The notes beneath the pieces were generated by a model. It made no database searches. It was given only the letters and a program-made list of their open reading frames with translations, and was not told the origin of the DNA. From assembly GCA_013388555.1 (NCBI GenBank), contig JACAFD010000088.1, positions 1-40,794 on the forward strand: DNA of 40,794 nucleotides, written 5' to 3'. Positions within the stretch are counted from its first letter, which is position 1, and the number at the start of each line of letters is the position of its first letter. The position numbers and the translations under genes were made by a program. Source of the stretch: Nitrospirota bacterium (GTDB lineage Bacteria > Nitrospirota > Nitrospiria > Nitrospirales > Nitrospiraceae). This document shows positions 26,344-34,930 of this stretch, one piece after another.

Positions 26344-26685
26344 TTATCGCCGTTGGCTATCCAACATCGAATCTTCAGCTGTGTATCCGAAGAGGTACTG
26401 CATCTTGCTGGGGAGCTTGTAAATTGGCCGATTCACTCCGTAATCTAGTGCGACCCCGACAGGGTGCAAGATAAACCCTGCCCAGCGCCAGGGGTTATCA
26501 TGTGCGGCTGACCCGGCCGCCACATCGGTATAGATCAAGGATGTGGAATCCATCACACTGTAAATGCTGGCTGGGGCGGTATAGGCTCTATCTGCATCTA
26601 CCGACGCCTGTTGAGGACGGTCCCCGGCACACCCGACGGCGGTAGCCAGGAAGAGAATCCCCAGGGCAAGAGCTGTAGTTCTCAT
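26344..26685 (-). CDS. Small lipoprotein of unknown function
   Basis: I chose ATG 26685 (MRTTALALGILFLATAVGC), with GAGG 7 nt upstream; the ORF track begins 23 codons earlier. 113 aa with lipobox AVGC and a mature region containing YTAPASIYSVMDSTSLIYTDVAAGSAAHDNPWRWAGFIL, HPVGVALDYGVNRPIYKLPS. The DYGVNRPIY ending recalls small outer-membrane-associated lipoproteins of unknown role. A strong hairpin follows. Confidence 0.75.
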   Translation of the reverse strand: MRTTALALGILFLATAVGCAGDRPQQASVDADRAYTAPASIYSVMDSTSLIYTDVAAGSAAHDNPWRWAGFILHPVGVALDYGVNRPIYKLPSKMQYLFGYTAEDSMLDSQRR

Positions 26686-26852
26686 AGATGACCTCATTTG
26701 TCTGTATGATTCAGCTACGATGGTCTCTCGACAGATCCAAGTGTAGCCGACCAACAGGATTCTGTCCAGGATTGGAGAGGTTCACGCACCATAATAGAAG
26801 CTGTCTGTTTGGATGAGGGATTGTGGATCAGGAATGGACACGATGGAGACTA

Positions 26853-26927
26853 TGGTAGGCGATACTGGTATCGAACCAGTGGCCTCTTCCGTGTGAAGGA
26901 AGCGCTCTACCCCTGAGCTAATCGCCT
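26853..26927 (-). tRNA. tRNA-Val (CAC)
   Basis: Minus strand: AGGCGAT acceptor, TA, D-arm GCTCAGGGGTAGAGC, anticodon stem CTTCC/GGAAG around TTCACAC (anticodon CAC), T-arm ACTGGTTCGATACCAGT, ATCGCCT-A and encoded CCA. Reads GUG. It lies divergent from trmFO. Confidence 0.92.
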
Positions 26928-27071
26928 ACGCAATGAAAGTCTAGCATGGGGTTATAAATCGGATCAACCGTGCTGCCCTGCGTCAGGCATAGCCACGTCG
27001 CCTTGACATCCCCAAAACCAGGTTCCTACAATGCCCCCGCTCTCTGTCTTCCTTCGCGGAGTTTCACTCGC

Positions 27072-28388
27072 ATGCGCGGTGACATTGTCATTATCGGTGG
27101 TGGGCTGGCCGGGTCTGAAGCGGCTTGGCAGGCGGCCAATCGCGGCGCGAAAGTAACGTTGTATGAAATGCGCCCTAAAGAGATGACGCAGGCACACAAG
27201 ACCGGTGGTTTGGCTGAGCTGGTCTGTTCGAATTCGCTCGGCTCCGCGGATCTTCTGAATGCCCCAGGTATTTTGAAAGAAGAAATGCGCCGTCTCAACT
27301 CCCTGATTATTCGGGTGGCGGATGAAGTACGGGTTCCGGCTGGATCGGCCCTAGCCGTTGATCGCGAACAGTTCTCGCTCAGGATTACTCGAGCTTTGGA
27401 GGGGCATCCGAACATTCGCATTCTGCATGAAGAGATGACGGAGATTCCAACAGACTGTCTCTGCATTCTGGCGACCGGCCCTCTGACATCCGATAAATTG
27501 TCTCAGGCGATTGCGCAATTGACCCATTCAAAGCATCTGTACTTCTACGATGCTATCTCTCCGATCGTGGATGCCGACTCCATCAACATGGATGTCGTCT
27601 TTCTTGCATCCCGCTACGACAAAGGCGGTAATGATTATCTCAATTGTCCCATGGACGAGCTGGCCTACAATGCCTTCTATGATGCGTTGCTAGCGGCGGA
27701 GAAAGTCCAACCCAAAGAATTTGAAAAGACGCCCTACTTTGAAGGTTGCATTCCTATTGAAGTGATGGCTGAACGGGGCCGCCAGACCATGCAATTCGGT
27801 CCGTTAAAGCCAGTGGGCCTTGAGAATCCCAAGACTGGTGCCCGCGCTTATGCTGTGGTACAGCTCCGCACGGAAAACGCCCATCGGTCCTGTTACAATC
27901 TCGTGGGATTCCAGACTAAATTGACCTATGGGGAGCAGAAGCGGGTGTTCCGCATGATTCCCGGTCTGGAGCAGGCGGAGTTTTTGCGTTACGGCAGCCT
28001 GCATCGCAACACCTTTATCAATTCCCCTCAACTCCTGCGAGATACCCTTCAGTTCAAAGCGCGCGGCACCCTCTTCTTTGCAGGACAGCTGGTCGGTGTC
28101 GAGGGCTATACGGATTCCGCCGCGATGGGAGGGTTAGCAGGAATCAATGCCGCACGTGGTCTGGCGGGATTGCCGTTGGTGACACCGCCTCCCACCACAG
28201 CACACGGCTGCCTCGTATCGTACATTACGACCACAGACCCTCGGCATTTTCAACCGATGAATACCAATTTCGGGTTGTTCCCTCCCCTTACCACACCGAC
28301 AAGAGACAAGGAGCGCAAACGGCGGCTCATGGGACAACGGGCGCTTGGGGATCTGACGGCATGGATGACGCAATTCGAGCTTTTATGA
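27072..28388 (+). CDS. trmFO: tRNA (uracil-54-C5) methyltransferase, folate-dependent, TrmFO
   Basis: FAD enzyme that makes m5U54 in tRNA T-loops using methylenetetrahydrofolate. I chose ATG 27072 (MRGDIVIIGGGLAGSEAAWQ) with GCGGAG upstream; the ORF track starts 34 codons earlier. 438 aa, normal length. Features include the FAD dinucleotide fold GGGLAGSEA, YEMRPKEMTQAHKTGGLAELVCSNSLGS, DREQFS, the CIPIEVMAERG motif with the catalytic Cys, and GQLVGVEGYTDSAAMGGLAGINA at the C-terminus. The stop overlaps xerC by 28 nt. Confidence 0.96.
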   Translation: MRGDIVIIGGGLAGSEAAWQAANRGAKVTLYEMRPKEMTQAHKTGGLAELVCSNSLGSADLLNAPGILKEEMRRLNSLIIRVADEVRVPAGSALAVDREQFSLRITRALEGHPNIRILHEEMTEIPTDCLCILATGPLTSDKLSQAIAQLTHSKHLYFYDAISPIVDADSINMDVVFLASRYDKGGNDYLNCPMDELAYNAFYDALLAAEKVQPKEFEKTPYFEGCIPIEVMAERGRQTMQFGPLKPVGLENPKTGARAYAVVQLRTENAHRSCYNLVGFQTKLTYGEQKRVFRMIPGLEQAEFLRYGSLHRNTFINSPQLLRDTLQFKARGTLFFAGQLVGVEGYTDSAAMGGLAGINAARGLAGLPLVTPPPTTAHGCLVSYITTTDPRHFQPMNTNFGLFPPLTTPTRDKERKRRLMGQRALGDLTAWMTQFELL

Positions 28389-29317
28389 CGTTCCTTGAGC
28401 TCGAACGTCATGCATCGCATGAAACAGTGCGCAATTACGCTTCGGATCTTCGACAGTTTCAGTCCTATGCGAGGAGGGAAGATCCGAGAATGCCCACCCT
28501 CGATCCTGCTACGGTGACAACAGAATCCATTCGTGCCTACCTTCATTGGCTGGACCGCAAGCGTGAGAAAAGCACGTCGATGGCTCGGAAGCTCGCCACT
28601 CTCCGCAGCTTCTTTCGTTATTTGCAGCGGGAAGGCATGGTTGCACTCAATCCTGCCGAGGCTATAAGAACGCCGAAACAGCCGAAGCAGCTTCCGCGCG
28701 TCTTGACCAAGGACGACGCGGCAACGTTGATGGAGTTCCCCACTGATCCGGCAGGAGGGTCGCTCCGGGACCGCGCCTTGCTGGAGACCCTCTATTCGAC
28801 CGGGGCTCGCGTGAGTGAACTTGTGGGGATCAATCTCGAAGATCTCCGTTCGTCCGATGGATTGGTCTACTTGCGGGGGAAAGGCAGGAAGGAGCGGATC
28901 GTGCCTATCGGAGCCGTGGCCCTACGTGCCGTTCAGGCATACCTGAATCAGCAGCCCCTGACGAAGTCTCGAGATCTGACGGCAAAGCCGAAGCAAGCTC
29001 CATTACCGATCTTTCGAAATAGCCGAGGCGGGCGGTTAACAACTCGGAGCGTCGCCCGCATCGTGGCTCGCTATTCGAATCGGCTTGCCGGTGGCTTCGT
29101 GAGTCCCCATACACTGCGTCACTCCTTTGCCACCCACCTTCTCGATGAAGGGGCCGACCTGCGATCGATTCAAGAGATGCTTGGGCATGCCTCTTTGAGC
29201 ACGACACAGAAGTATACGCACCTGGCCATGGACCAGCTCCTGGCCGTCTATGATAAGACTCATCCGCGAGCCGGTCGTCCGACCAATGCGCGTGTCGTGA
29301 AGGACATCAAACCATGA
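28361..29317 (+). CDS. xerC: Tyrosine recombinase XerC-like
   Basis: 318-aa site-specific recombinase that resolves chromosome dimers. N-terminal SAM-like domain (FLELERHASHETVRNYASDLRQF) and C-terminal catalytic domain with Arg in GARVSELVGINLEDL, the Lys beta-hairpin GKGRKERIVPIG, HTLRHSFATHL (His-x-x-Arg), LGHASLSTTQKYTH with the nucleophile Tyr. A 28-nt overlap with trmFO means the start ATG 28361 lies inside the trmFO frame. The gene order trmFO-xerC is a known arrangement (often followed by hslVU), suggesting XerC rather than a phage integrase. Confidence 0.9.
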   Translation: MDDAIRAFMTFLELERHASHETVRNYASDLRQFQSYARREDPRMPTLDPATVTTESIRAYLHWLDRKREKSTSMARKLATLRSFFRYLQREGMVALNPAEAIRTPKQPKQLPRVLTKDDAATLMEFPTDPAGGSLRDRALLETLYSTGARVSELVGINLEDLRSSDGLVYLRGKGRKERIVPIGAVALRAVQAYLNQQPLTKSRDLTAKPKQAPLPIFRNSRGGRLTTRSVARIVARYSNRLAGGFVSPHTLRHSFATHLLDEGADLRSIQEMLGHASLSTTQKYTHLAMDQLLAVYDKTHPRAGRPTNARVVKDIKP

Positions 29318-29437
29318 TGATCTTACGGTTACTGACGACCCTCCGAGTCAGTCCATTGTCGGGGGCATTGCGAATAGCAACCCCGCTCGCCCCCTGTATC
29401 CAGCCGTTGGCGCTTGTCGGTCCATGGGAGTCAGAAC

Positions 29438-30334
29438 ATGAACAGATTGATTAAAAAAGCAAACGTGCTGATCGAAGCACTGCCCTATATTCGCACGTTC
29501 AAGGGCAAGACGATTGTCATCAAATATGGCGGTCATGCAATGACCGATGTACCGCTGAAAGAGCGGTTTGCCCAGGATGTCGTACTCCTGAAATATGTAG
29601 GTCTCAACCCGGTTATTGTGCACGGCGGTGGACCTCAGATCGATAAGATGCTCCAACGCCTGGGTATCGAAGCCAAGTTCCGTCATGGAGTGCGGATCAC
29701 AGATGAGCCCACGATGGAAATCGTCGAAATGGTGCTGGCCGGTAAGATCAATATGGAAATCGTCGATCTCTTGAACCGCCATGGCGGCCTTGCGGTCGGA
29801 TTGAGCGGAAAGGATGGCGGACTCATGCTCTCTCGGCCACTTACTGCTAAAGCCTGGGCCGAAAGTCTGGAAAAGGATATCGATGACGGTGAGGGAGACG
29901 AAGATTTTGGCTTGGTCGGAGAGGTCCAGTCCATCGACCCCACGTTGGTGAGGAAACTTCAGCAGGATCATTATATTCCCGTCATCGCGCCGATCGGCAC
30001 TAACCGGGAAGGGAATACATACAACATCAATGCAGATCTGGTAGCTGGGGCAATGGCCGCCGCGCTCGGTGCAGAGAAGCTGGTCATGATGACCGACGTG
30101 AAAGGCATTCGCGATACGAACGGGCGCCACCTCTCGACGGTCTCCCGCAAAGATGTGCAGCGGATGGTGAAGAAAGGCACGATCAGTGAGGGGATGTTGC
30201 CCAAGGTCCACGCCTGTCTGGATGCCCTCGGCGGCGGCGTCGGCAAAGCCCATATCATTGACGGTCGGATTCCGCATGCCATACTTCTCGAAGTCTTTAC
30301 GCGTAAAGGTATCGGGACCGAGATTACATCGTAG
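29438..30334 (+). CDS. argB: Acetylglutamate kinase
   Basis: Phosphorylates N-acetyl-L-glutamate in arginine synthesis. ATG 29438 has GGGAG 8 nt upstream; the ORF-track start is a TTG 8 codons earlier. 298 aa. Motifs: KTIVIKYGGHAM (Lys-8 type phosphate binding), VHGGGPQIDKML (GGG loop), GLAVGLSGKDGGLML, DLVAGAMAAALGAEKLVMMTDVKGI, GGVGKAHIIDGRIPHAILLE. 121 nt after xerC. No other arg genes are nearby. Confidence 0.96.
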   Translation: MNRLIKKANVLIEALPYIRTFKGKTIVIKYGGHAMTDVPLKERFAQDVVLLKYVGLNPVIVHGGGPQIDKMLQRLGIEAKFRHGVRITDEPTMEIVEMVLAGKINMEIVDLLNRHGGLAVGLSGKDGGLMLSRPLTAKAWAESLEKDIDDGEGDEDFGLVGEVQSIDPTLVRKLQQDHYIPVIAPIGTNREGNTYNINADLVAGAMAAALGAEKLVMMTDVKGIRDTNGRHLSTVSRKDVQRMVKKGTISEGMLPKVHACLDALGGGVGKAHIIDGRIPHAILLEVFTRKGIGTEITS

Positions 30335-30355
30335 CCGTCCGGTCAGTCTTTCGTT

Positions 30356-31231
30356 GTGGTAAACCAGCTCTCCCGAATCAATCGCCATTTTCAAGCCCTC
30401 GTCGGCGAGCGCCATCCTGAGACGAGTTCTCGTGCGCTTCGAAAGGCAGCACACTACCTGTCGACGCAGTTTTCCAAAACTGGGTGGGCCACCGGCAGCC
30501 AGCTCATGAGTGCCTGGGGTAAGGTTCATCGTAATGTGGTGGCAATCAAGTACCCGGACTGGTCCAGACAAAGAAAAGAGTTGCCTCCACTCCTGATCGG
30601 AGCCCACTACGACACTGTGTCTGGGTCACCAGGTGCGGATGATAATGCGAGCGGACTCATAGTCCTCCTCGAAGTAGCTTTTCGACTCCGCGCACAGCCT
30701 CTCGCGCGACCTGTTTGGCTCGTGGCATTCTGCCTTGAAGAGGAGGATCGACTAGGGAGTCAGGCCTTCGTATCCCGTTTGAAGGCCGAAGACCGCGAGT
30801 TGGCCGGTGCGATTATCCTGGAATGTGTCGGGTTCGCCAGAAACGAGGCCGGCACGCAGCAGGCCCCACCAGCGGTGCCTCTCACCGTGCCTAGCCAGGG
30901 AAACTTTCTTGCCATTGTGGGCAACGAGGCATCCAGGTCTTTGGTAACTCAGCTTGAACAGGAGGCCCAGCGTCATGCGGTACAGCTCAAAACTCTATCC
31001 TTGGTGGTACCAGGGCGAGGAGAGGCTATGCCCCATACCCGTCGCAGTGACCATGCATCTTTTTGGGATGCAGGTTATCCAGCCGTGGTGTTGACCGATA
31101 CAGCGAATTTCCGAAACCCCCATTATCATCGTGACACTGATACCCTGGACACACTTAATCTCAAGTTTCTCTCCGATGTCGTCACCACAGTGACCGCGAC
31201 AGCGATTCATATCGCTGGAGTACGACCATGA
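30356..31231 (+). CDS. M28-family zinc aminopeptidase-like
   Basis: 291 aa, GTG start, 21 nt after argB. Motifs of co-catalytic zinc peptidases: LLIGAHYDTVSGSPGADDNASG (first His and bridging Asp), CLEEEDRLGSQAF (general base Glu-Glu), DHASFWDAGYPAVVLTD and FRNPHYHRDTDT (last His ligand). No signal peptide is visible, so it is cytoplasmic unless exported otherwise. Its stop overlaps the next gene (ATGA). Substrate unknown. Confidence 0.88.
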   Translation: MVNQLSRINRHFQALVGERHPETSSRALRKAAHYLSTQFSKTGWATGSQLMSAWGKVHRNVVAIKYPDWSRQRKELPPLLIGAHYDTVSGSPGADDNASGLIVLLEVAFRLRAQPLARPVWLVAFCLEEEDRLGSQAFVSRLKAEDRELAGAIILECVGFARNEAGTQQAPPAVPLTVPSQGNFLAIVGNEASRSLVTQLEQEAQRHAVQLKTLSLVVPGRGEAMPHTRRSDHASFWDAGYPAVVLTDTANFRNPHYHRDTDTLDTLNLKFLSDVVTTVTATAIHIAGVRP

Positions 31232-31947
31232 AGACAGGTCGCATGATGTTGAGACCTGCGACACGCCATCTCATCACTGAGGTATATGAGAGGCTCGACT
31301 ATGGAGCACTGGGACCAGTCTACTGTTACGAAGGCGGCGAAGAGTTCTGGCGCGCGAAGCGAGGCCCCTGTGATCGCCTCGGGAGGCGGATCGCCGTTGT
31401 GTTGAGAAAGAAACTAGAACCGGGCGGCCGCAGCCTCTATGTCGGTGCCGGAGTTGCGGAGATTCCGGCATTGATCATGGAAACAGTGGAACTGGATCGA
31501 ACGGTAGAGCCCTATAATCTTCGGAGAGCTGAAGTCACAGCCCTTAACTCTGCTTCCCACTCAATCCCTCTCAAGTTCCATCTCGCTGATGCGGCCGGCG
31601 CAAAAGGCCGATTCGACCATCTCTGGATCGTCAGTGTATTGAATGATCCTGAGCGGTTCCCACATCTGTCTCCTCTGTCTTATGGACGAGGCAATCCTCT
31701 CACTCTCGACCCTTTGAAGTTTAGCAATGAGCGTCGCATCGTGCGTGCGTTGGTTGCACGTTGTATGGGAAAACTCGCGAGGCCTGGTTTCGTCACCACT
31801 ACCACAGAAGAAGTTCTATGGATCGCAGAGTGGTGCCACCGGCATCGAGTCCCCTATCGGGTTGGAACGCACCAGTATCCGACGGCATTAGTGGGTGATC
31901 CCATCTGCTTTCTTGAAATTGGGAAGAGAGGGAAATGGTCTGGGTGA
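31228..31947 (+). CDS. Hypothetical protein with SAM-methyltransferase-like glycine motif
   Basis: 239 aa starting in the ATGA overlap with the M28 gene, so translationally coupled. A possible nucleotide-binding segment is SLYVGAGVAEIPALIME, with VEPYNLRRAEVTALN about 20 residues on and FDHLWIVSVLNDPERFP, an order compatible with motifs I-IV of a Rossmann methyltransferase, but key acidic residues are not obvious. I recognise no family. It converges with the gamma-carbonic-anhydrase-like gene only 14 nt away. Confidence 0.6.
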   Translation: MKTGRMMLRPATRHLITEVYERLDYGALGPVYCYEGGEEFWRAKRGPCDRLGRRIAVVLRKKLEPGGRSLYVGAGVAEIPALIMETVELDRTVEPYNLRRAEVTALNSASHSIPLKFHLADAAGAKGRFDHLWIVSVLNDPERFPHLSPLSYGRGNPLTLDPLKFSNERRIVRALVARCMGKLARPGFVTTTTEEVLWIAEWCHRHRVPYRVGTHQYPTALVGDPICFLEIGKRGKWSG

Positions 31948-31961
31948 GGCGCGAGAAATTC

Positions 31962-32510
31962 CTATAGCTGCGAGATCTGAAAGCCGGGCTTGGTTCTCGA
32001 TGAGGTGTCTAAGTACTGGCCAGCGTACTTCACATAATTCTCCGCCGACTCCTTAATCCACGCGAGTTCGGTTTCCGATACAGCGCGCCTGACACGACCA
32101 GGCGATCCGAGGATCACACTCTTAGATGGCACAATCATACCTTCTACCACCAGTGTACCGGCCCCCACGATCGAATCTTCTTCGATCACCGCTCCATCCA
32201 TGACAATGGCTCCCATGCCAATCAGGACACGATCCTTAATCGTGCAGCCGTGGAGGATGGCCCCATGGCCGATAGTCACCTCGTTACCGATGATCAGCGG
32301 ATGGATATCGTGGGTGACATGGAGCATACAGATGTCCTGTATGTTAGTCCTGTCACCAATCCTGATACAGTGCACGTCTCCTCGAATGACGGCATGGAAC
32401 CAGACACTACAGTGCTCACCCAGCACAACATCGCCGATGACGACGCCTGTCTCTTCGATAAAACAGGAGGTGGGAATGGTCGGTTTGATTCCCTGAAATG
32501 TGCGGATCAT
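31962..32510 (-). CDS. Gamma-carbonic-anhydrase-like left-handed beta-helix protein
   Basis: About 182 aa from ATG 32510 (MIRTFQGIKPTI); the ORF track starts 3 codons earlier. The hexapeptide-repeat helix runs from about 20 to 140 (VVIGDVVLGEHCSVWFHAVIRGD, RTNIQDICMLHVTHD, EVTIGHGAILHGC, LIGMGAIVMDGAVIEEDSIVGAGTLV). The zinc histidines of the family correspond to H in MLHVTHD and GHGAILHG. It groups with the widespread YrdA/PaaY type, whose enzymatic role is often unproved. Confidence 0.88.
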   Translation of the reverse strand: MIRTFQGIKPTIPTSCFIEETGVVIGDVVLGEHCSVWFHAVIRGDVHCIRIGDRTNIQDICMLHVTHDIHPLIIGNEVTIGHGAILHGCTIKDRVLIGMGAIVMDGAVIEEDSIVGAGTLVVEGMIVPSKSVILGSPGRVRRAVSETELAWIKESAENYVKYAGQYLDTSSRTKPGFQISQL

Positions 32511-32569
32511 GCAGCCCACTGTAGGGGAATTGCCCCGCTACCCGCAAGGGGGTCAGGACGCATTAATTG

Positions 32570-32601
32570 AAAGGCCCATCCAGCTCTTCGGATGGGCCTT
32601 T
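32570..32601. terminator. Bidirectional hairpin terminator
   Basis: AAAGGCCCATCC and GGATGGGCCTTT form a perfect 12-bp stem with an 8-nt loop. It lies 26 nt after the stop codon of the minus-strand PCP_red gene, so it is most likely that gene's terminator; A/T ends on both sides fit bidirectional function. Confidence 0.8.
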
Positions 32602-32627
32602 GCGACACACTCACAAGAATCCTGTCC

Positions 32628-33383
32628 CTACATAAACTTTAGGAACTTCTCTTTCACGTCATCCATCACTTGAGCAGTAATAGTCGCCATCCCGCGCTCC
32701 TTCGCCACACGCTCAACCTCTTTGCGAGCCATCGGCCTGATGAAATCTGGAATATTCTCCAGCCGTTTCTCAGCCTCAGGGGTCCAGGTCACCCCATTAC
32801 TCGATTCGCTCTTGGAATCGTCCATCACTTGCAACGTGATCGTCTGATATCCCTGCTTGCGGGCAAAGGCCTCTACACTGCTCTGCACCATCGGCTTGAC
32901 AAATGAGGGAAGGCGGTCCAGCTTCTCCTTCGCATCAGTCGACCATGAAAACTCCGATATCACTGCTCCGGCGCTACCCGGCTTACTGCCCGACGTGAGT
33001 CCCATTTCAGCCACCATCGCGGAGAAGGGACATCCGCTGCTGGTTTTCTCTCCGGCCGTGGCGGTTGTGGCAGCTGCGACCGGAGCCGTCGGCTGGCCTC
33101 CTTGAATCTTCTCATTCAAATAGGCCGCCATCTGACCAGGAATTGGGGCGGCTTCGGCTTTCAGCGTACCCTTCGTCATCTCAAACGGCTCGGCCTCAAC
33201 AGTACGCCCTCCCAGCTTCACACCGAGAGAATTGACCATTTGGGTTTCGCCTGGATTCGTCACCATGGAGAACTTGGCATTGCAAGATGGACAGCCGAAG
33301 AACACGCCAAGCGTGCCTTCCCCAGGCTTTTCCACCTTCTCGAAATTCATGTAGGTTTCACAGTTGAGGCATACGAATTTCAT
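32628..33383 (-). CDS. PCP-reductase-domain protein with zinc-ribbon N-terminus
   Basis: 251 aa. N-terminus has CLNCETYMNFE and FFGCPSCNAKF, a four-cysteine zinc ribbon. Two copies of the domain known from the C-terminus of light-independent protochlorophyllide reductase subunit B (PCP_red) follow: WSTDAKEKLDRLPSFVKPMV with QSSVEAFARKQGYQTITLQVMDD, and WTPEAEKRLENIPDFIRPMA with KEVERVAKERGMATITAQVMDD. The linker is Ala/Pro/Thr-rich. No chlorophyll genes are present; such proteins occur in nonphototrophic nitrifiers. It is followed upstream by mrp, same strand, 24 nt apart, probably one transcript. Confidence 0.85.
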   Translation of the reverse strand: MKFVCLNCETYMNFEKVEKPGEGTLGVFFGCPSCNAKFSMVTNPGETQMVNSLGVKLGGRTVEAEPFEMTKGTLKAEAAPIPGQMAAYLNEKIQGGQPTAPVAAATTATAGEKTSSGCPFSAMVAEMGLTSGSKPGSAGAVISEFSWSTDAKEKLDRLPSFVKPMVQSSVEAFARKQGYQTITLQVMDDSKSESSNGVTWTPEAEKRLENIPDFIRPMARKEVERVAKERGMATITAQVMDDVKEKFLKFM

Positions 33384-33407
33384 GGGTCTCCTCTTCGGTA
33401 CGTCACA

Positions 33408-34328
33408 TCACAGTTTATCTGCCAGCACAGTCTTATAATCGAGCAACGTTCTGATGCGCCCGGCAATGTCTTGGTACCGTTGAATCGTCGGATCCGTTTC
33501 GTCAAGCAACGGCTCTCCCTTGTCGAACGTACGCGCGAGTTTCCGGTCGAAAGGAATCCGTCCAAGCAACGGCAGGTCCAACGCCTCACACATCGCTTCT
33601 GTGTTGCCCTCGAACAATTCATTCACGTCTCCACAGGAGGGACAGCGATACTCGCTCATGTTCTCGACCATGCCCATGACCTTGATGCCCATATCGCGGG
33701 CATAGGTGACCGACTTCTGCACTACATCCGAGGCGACCTCCGATGGCGTTGTGACGACGATCGCTCCCGCCAGGTCCGGAATAAACCCGGCGATGACCGG
33801 CGGCTTGTCCGCCGCAGCCCCGGGAGGCAGATCGACCAGCAGATAATCGAGTTCTCCCCAGATGACATCGGCCAAGAACTCTCGAATGACATTCATTTCC
33901 ATCAGCCCCAACCACGCAGGGCTCACGTCCATCGGCCCCTTCCAGCGTACCGGCGACGCATCATCCAAGAAGAAATCCATCGACGCAACCTTCACCCCGA
34001 GTGGTCCGACCGGGGGGATCGCCCCCTCAAGCGTCATCGTCAAAGACCTGCCATGCAAGCCCAACATGCGGGGTACACAAGGCCCGTTCAGATCCACGTC
34101 TAAAAGGCCGACCTTCGCTCCTTGCCGCGCAAACGCCAAGGCCAAGTTGACCGTGGTCATGCTCTTGCCCACACCGCCTTTTCCACTCATGACCACCAGC
34201 TTGTGCTTGATGCCGGCCATGCGAGCTTGGACCTGTCTGGTATGTGCTGAAATTTGTTCGAGCACTTTGGCGTCGTCTGAATACTTCAATTTGCCAAGAA
34301 TGGCCTTCAAATCTTTTTCAACTGCCAT
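33408..34328 (-). CDS. Mrp/NBP35-family P-loop ATPase
   Basis: Fe-S cluster carrier/scaffold ATPase of the ApbC type. 306 aa with the deviant Walker A KGGVGKSMT (MSGKGGVGKS), switch motifs LLDVDLNGPCVPRMLG and LLVDLPPG, and the paired cysteines CPSC near residue 220 for cluster binding between subunits. Residues before about 40 form a short helical region rather than a full DUF59 domain. 24 nt from the PCP_red gene in the same direction, so a functional link in metal-cluster handling is plausible. Confidence 0.88.
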   Translation of the reverse strand: MAVEKDLKAILGKLKYSDDAKVLEQISAHTRQVQARMAGIKHKLVVMSGKGGVGKSMTTVNLALAFARQGAKVGLLDVDLNGPCVPRMLGLHGRSLTMTLEGAIPPVGPLGVKVASMDFFLDDASPVRWKGPMDVSPAWLGLMEMNVIREFLADVIWGELDYLLVDLPPGAAADKPPVIAGFIPDLAGAIVVTTPSEVASDVVQKSVTYARDMGIKVMGMVENMSEYRCPSCGDVNELFEGNTEAMCEALDLPLLGRIPFDRKLARTFDKGEPLLDETDPTIQRYQDIAGRIRTLLDYKTVLADKL

Positions 34329-34440
34329 AACGGGAACCCCTCGCTAACTGTGCGAATACACGGAGGATGACCGTAACACAGGGATTTCCGGCGAGTCAAA
34401 CGCTACGCATCCAGTCCGCCAGATGGCGCACATTCCGACG

Positions 34441-34660
34441 CCTAACCCGCATTATTCATGACGGTTCGTCGCGAAATCGCGTAGTCGCCATGCGAGACAG
34501 GCGCGCGGAGCCGCGAGGGAGGGAGACATACTTGAAACAGTATGTTGACCGATCGAACGGCGAGCCCGCCTGCCTGGACGCCGGGCCACCGCGTCCAGGC
34601 TTGTCGCAGCGGCGAATCCGCGATTGCAGCAGAAGCGTTCATGAATAATGCGGGTTAAGG
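34441..34660. mobile_element. MITE-like element with inverted ends
   Basis: 220 bp flanked by near-perfect inverted repeats: CCTAACCCGCATTATTCATGA at 34441-34461 and its complement at 34639-34660 with one extra base. Internal hairpins are CATACT/AGTATG (34527-34544) and CCTGGACGC/GCGTCCAGG (34573-34599). No transposase is present and no target-site duplication is clear. Confidence 0.8.
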
Positions 34661-34674
34661 CTAAGGATTAAGGG

Positions 34675-34692
34675 GTCTGACCCCTTTGTTTT
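34675..34692. repeat. Short palindrome AAGGGGTC/GACCCCTT
   Basis: A near-perfect hairpin with T-rich DNA after it, reappearing in partial form at 35465-35478. It resembles palindromes found next to REP-like sequences; function could be termination. Confidence 0.4.
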
Positions 34693-34800
34693 GTTCCAGA
34701 CGCCCTGTACATTTTCTTTTCTTCCAAAGACCTTCGTATTTCTCCGAGATAGGCTCCCGGCGAGACTTCAACGGACCTCATGAATGGCCACCTGCTGCTA

Positions 34801-34825
34801 ACCACATTCTGGGAGCATATGTGGT
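34801..34825 (+). promoter_or_regulatory. Inverted repeat upstream of smbP-like gene
   Basis: ACCACAT at 34801-34807 and ATGTGGT at 34819-34825, 11 nt apart, about 105 nt before the ATG. Could be an operator half-site pair or an RNA hairpin in the leader. Confidence 0.35.
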
Positions 34826-34930
34826 AGAGTGAAAATTCTCCAAAGACGGAAGGTGCTATCTGGTGGTCTGCACCTGCAGAAAGGTTTTAATGGAGGTCTT
34901 TTCATTTCTTTTGAGAAAGGGAGAATGCCG

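Larger units (their letters stand above)
34329..34930. other. Gene-free accessory stretch
   Basis: About 600 bp between the divergent mrp and smbP-like genes. It holds the 220-bp MITE-like element, a palindromic AAGGGGTC-TGACCCCTT sequence, a GTACATTTTCTTTTCTTCC sequence repeated near 36371, and the smbP-like upstream hairpin ACCACAT-N11-ATGTGGT. The 5' part of the smbP-like transcript must lie at its right end; no clear promoter hexamers. Confidence 0.6.

Noticed and set aside
28361-29317. XerC considered as phage integrase linked to a mobile element
   Set aside because: Overlaps trmFO in a conserved arrangement, no attachment site or phage genes nearby.
29348-30607. 419-aa minus-strand ORF
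   Set aside because: Antisense to argB and the start of the M28 gene; the plus-strand genes have full catalytic motifs.
33102-34103. 333-aa plus-strand ORF
   Set aside because: Antisense to mrp and the PCP_red gene; Arg/His-rich composition and no motifs mark it as a shadow frame.
34831-34920. Possible riboswitch in the smbP-like leader
   Set aside because: Two short hairpin-capable segments, but no match to a riboswitch core that I know.
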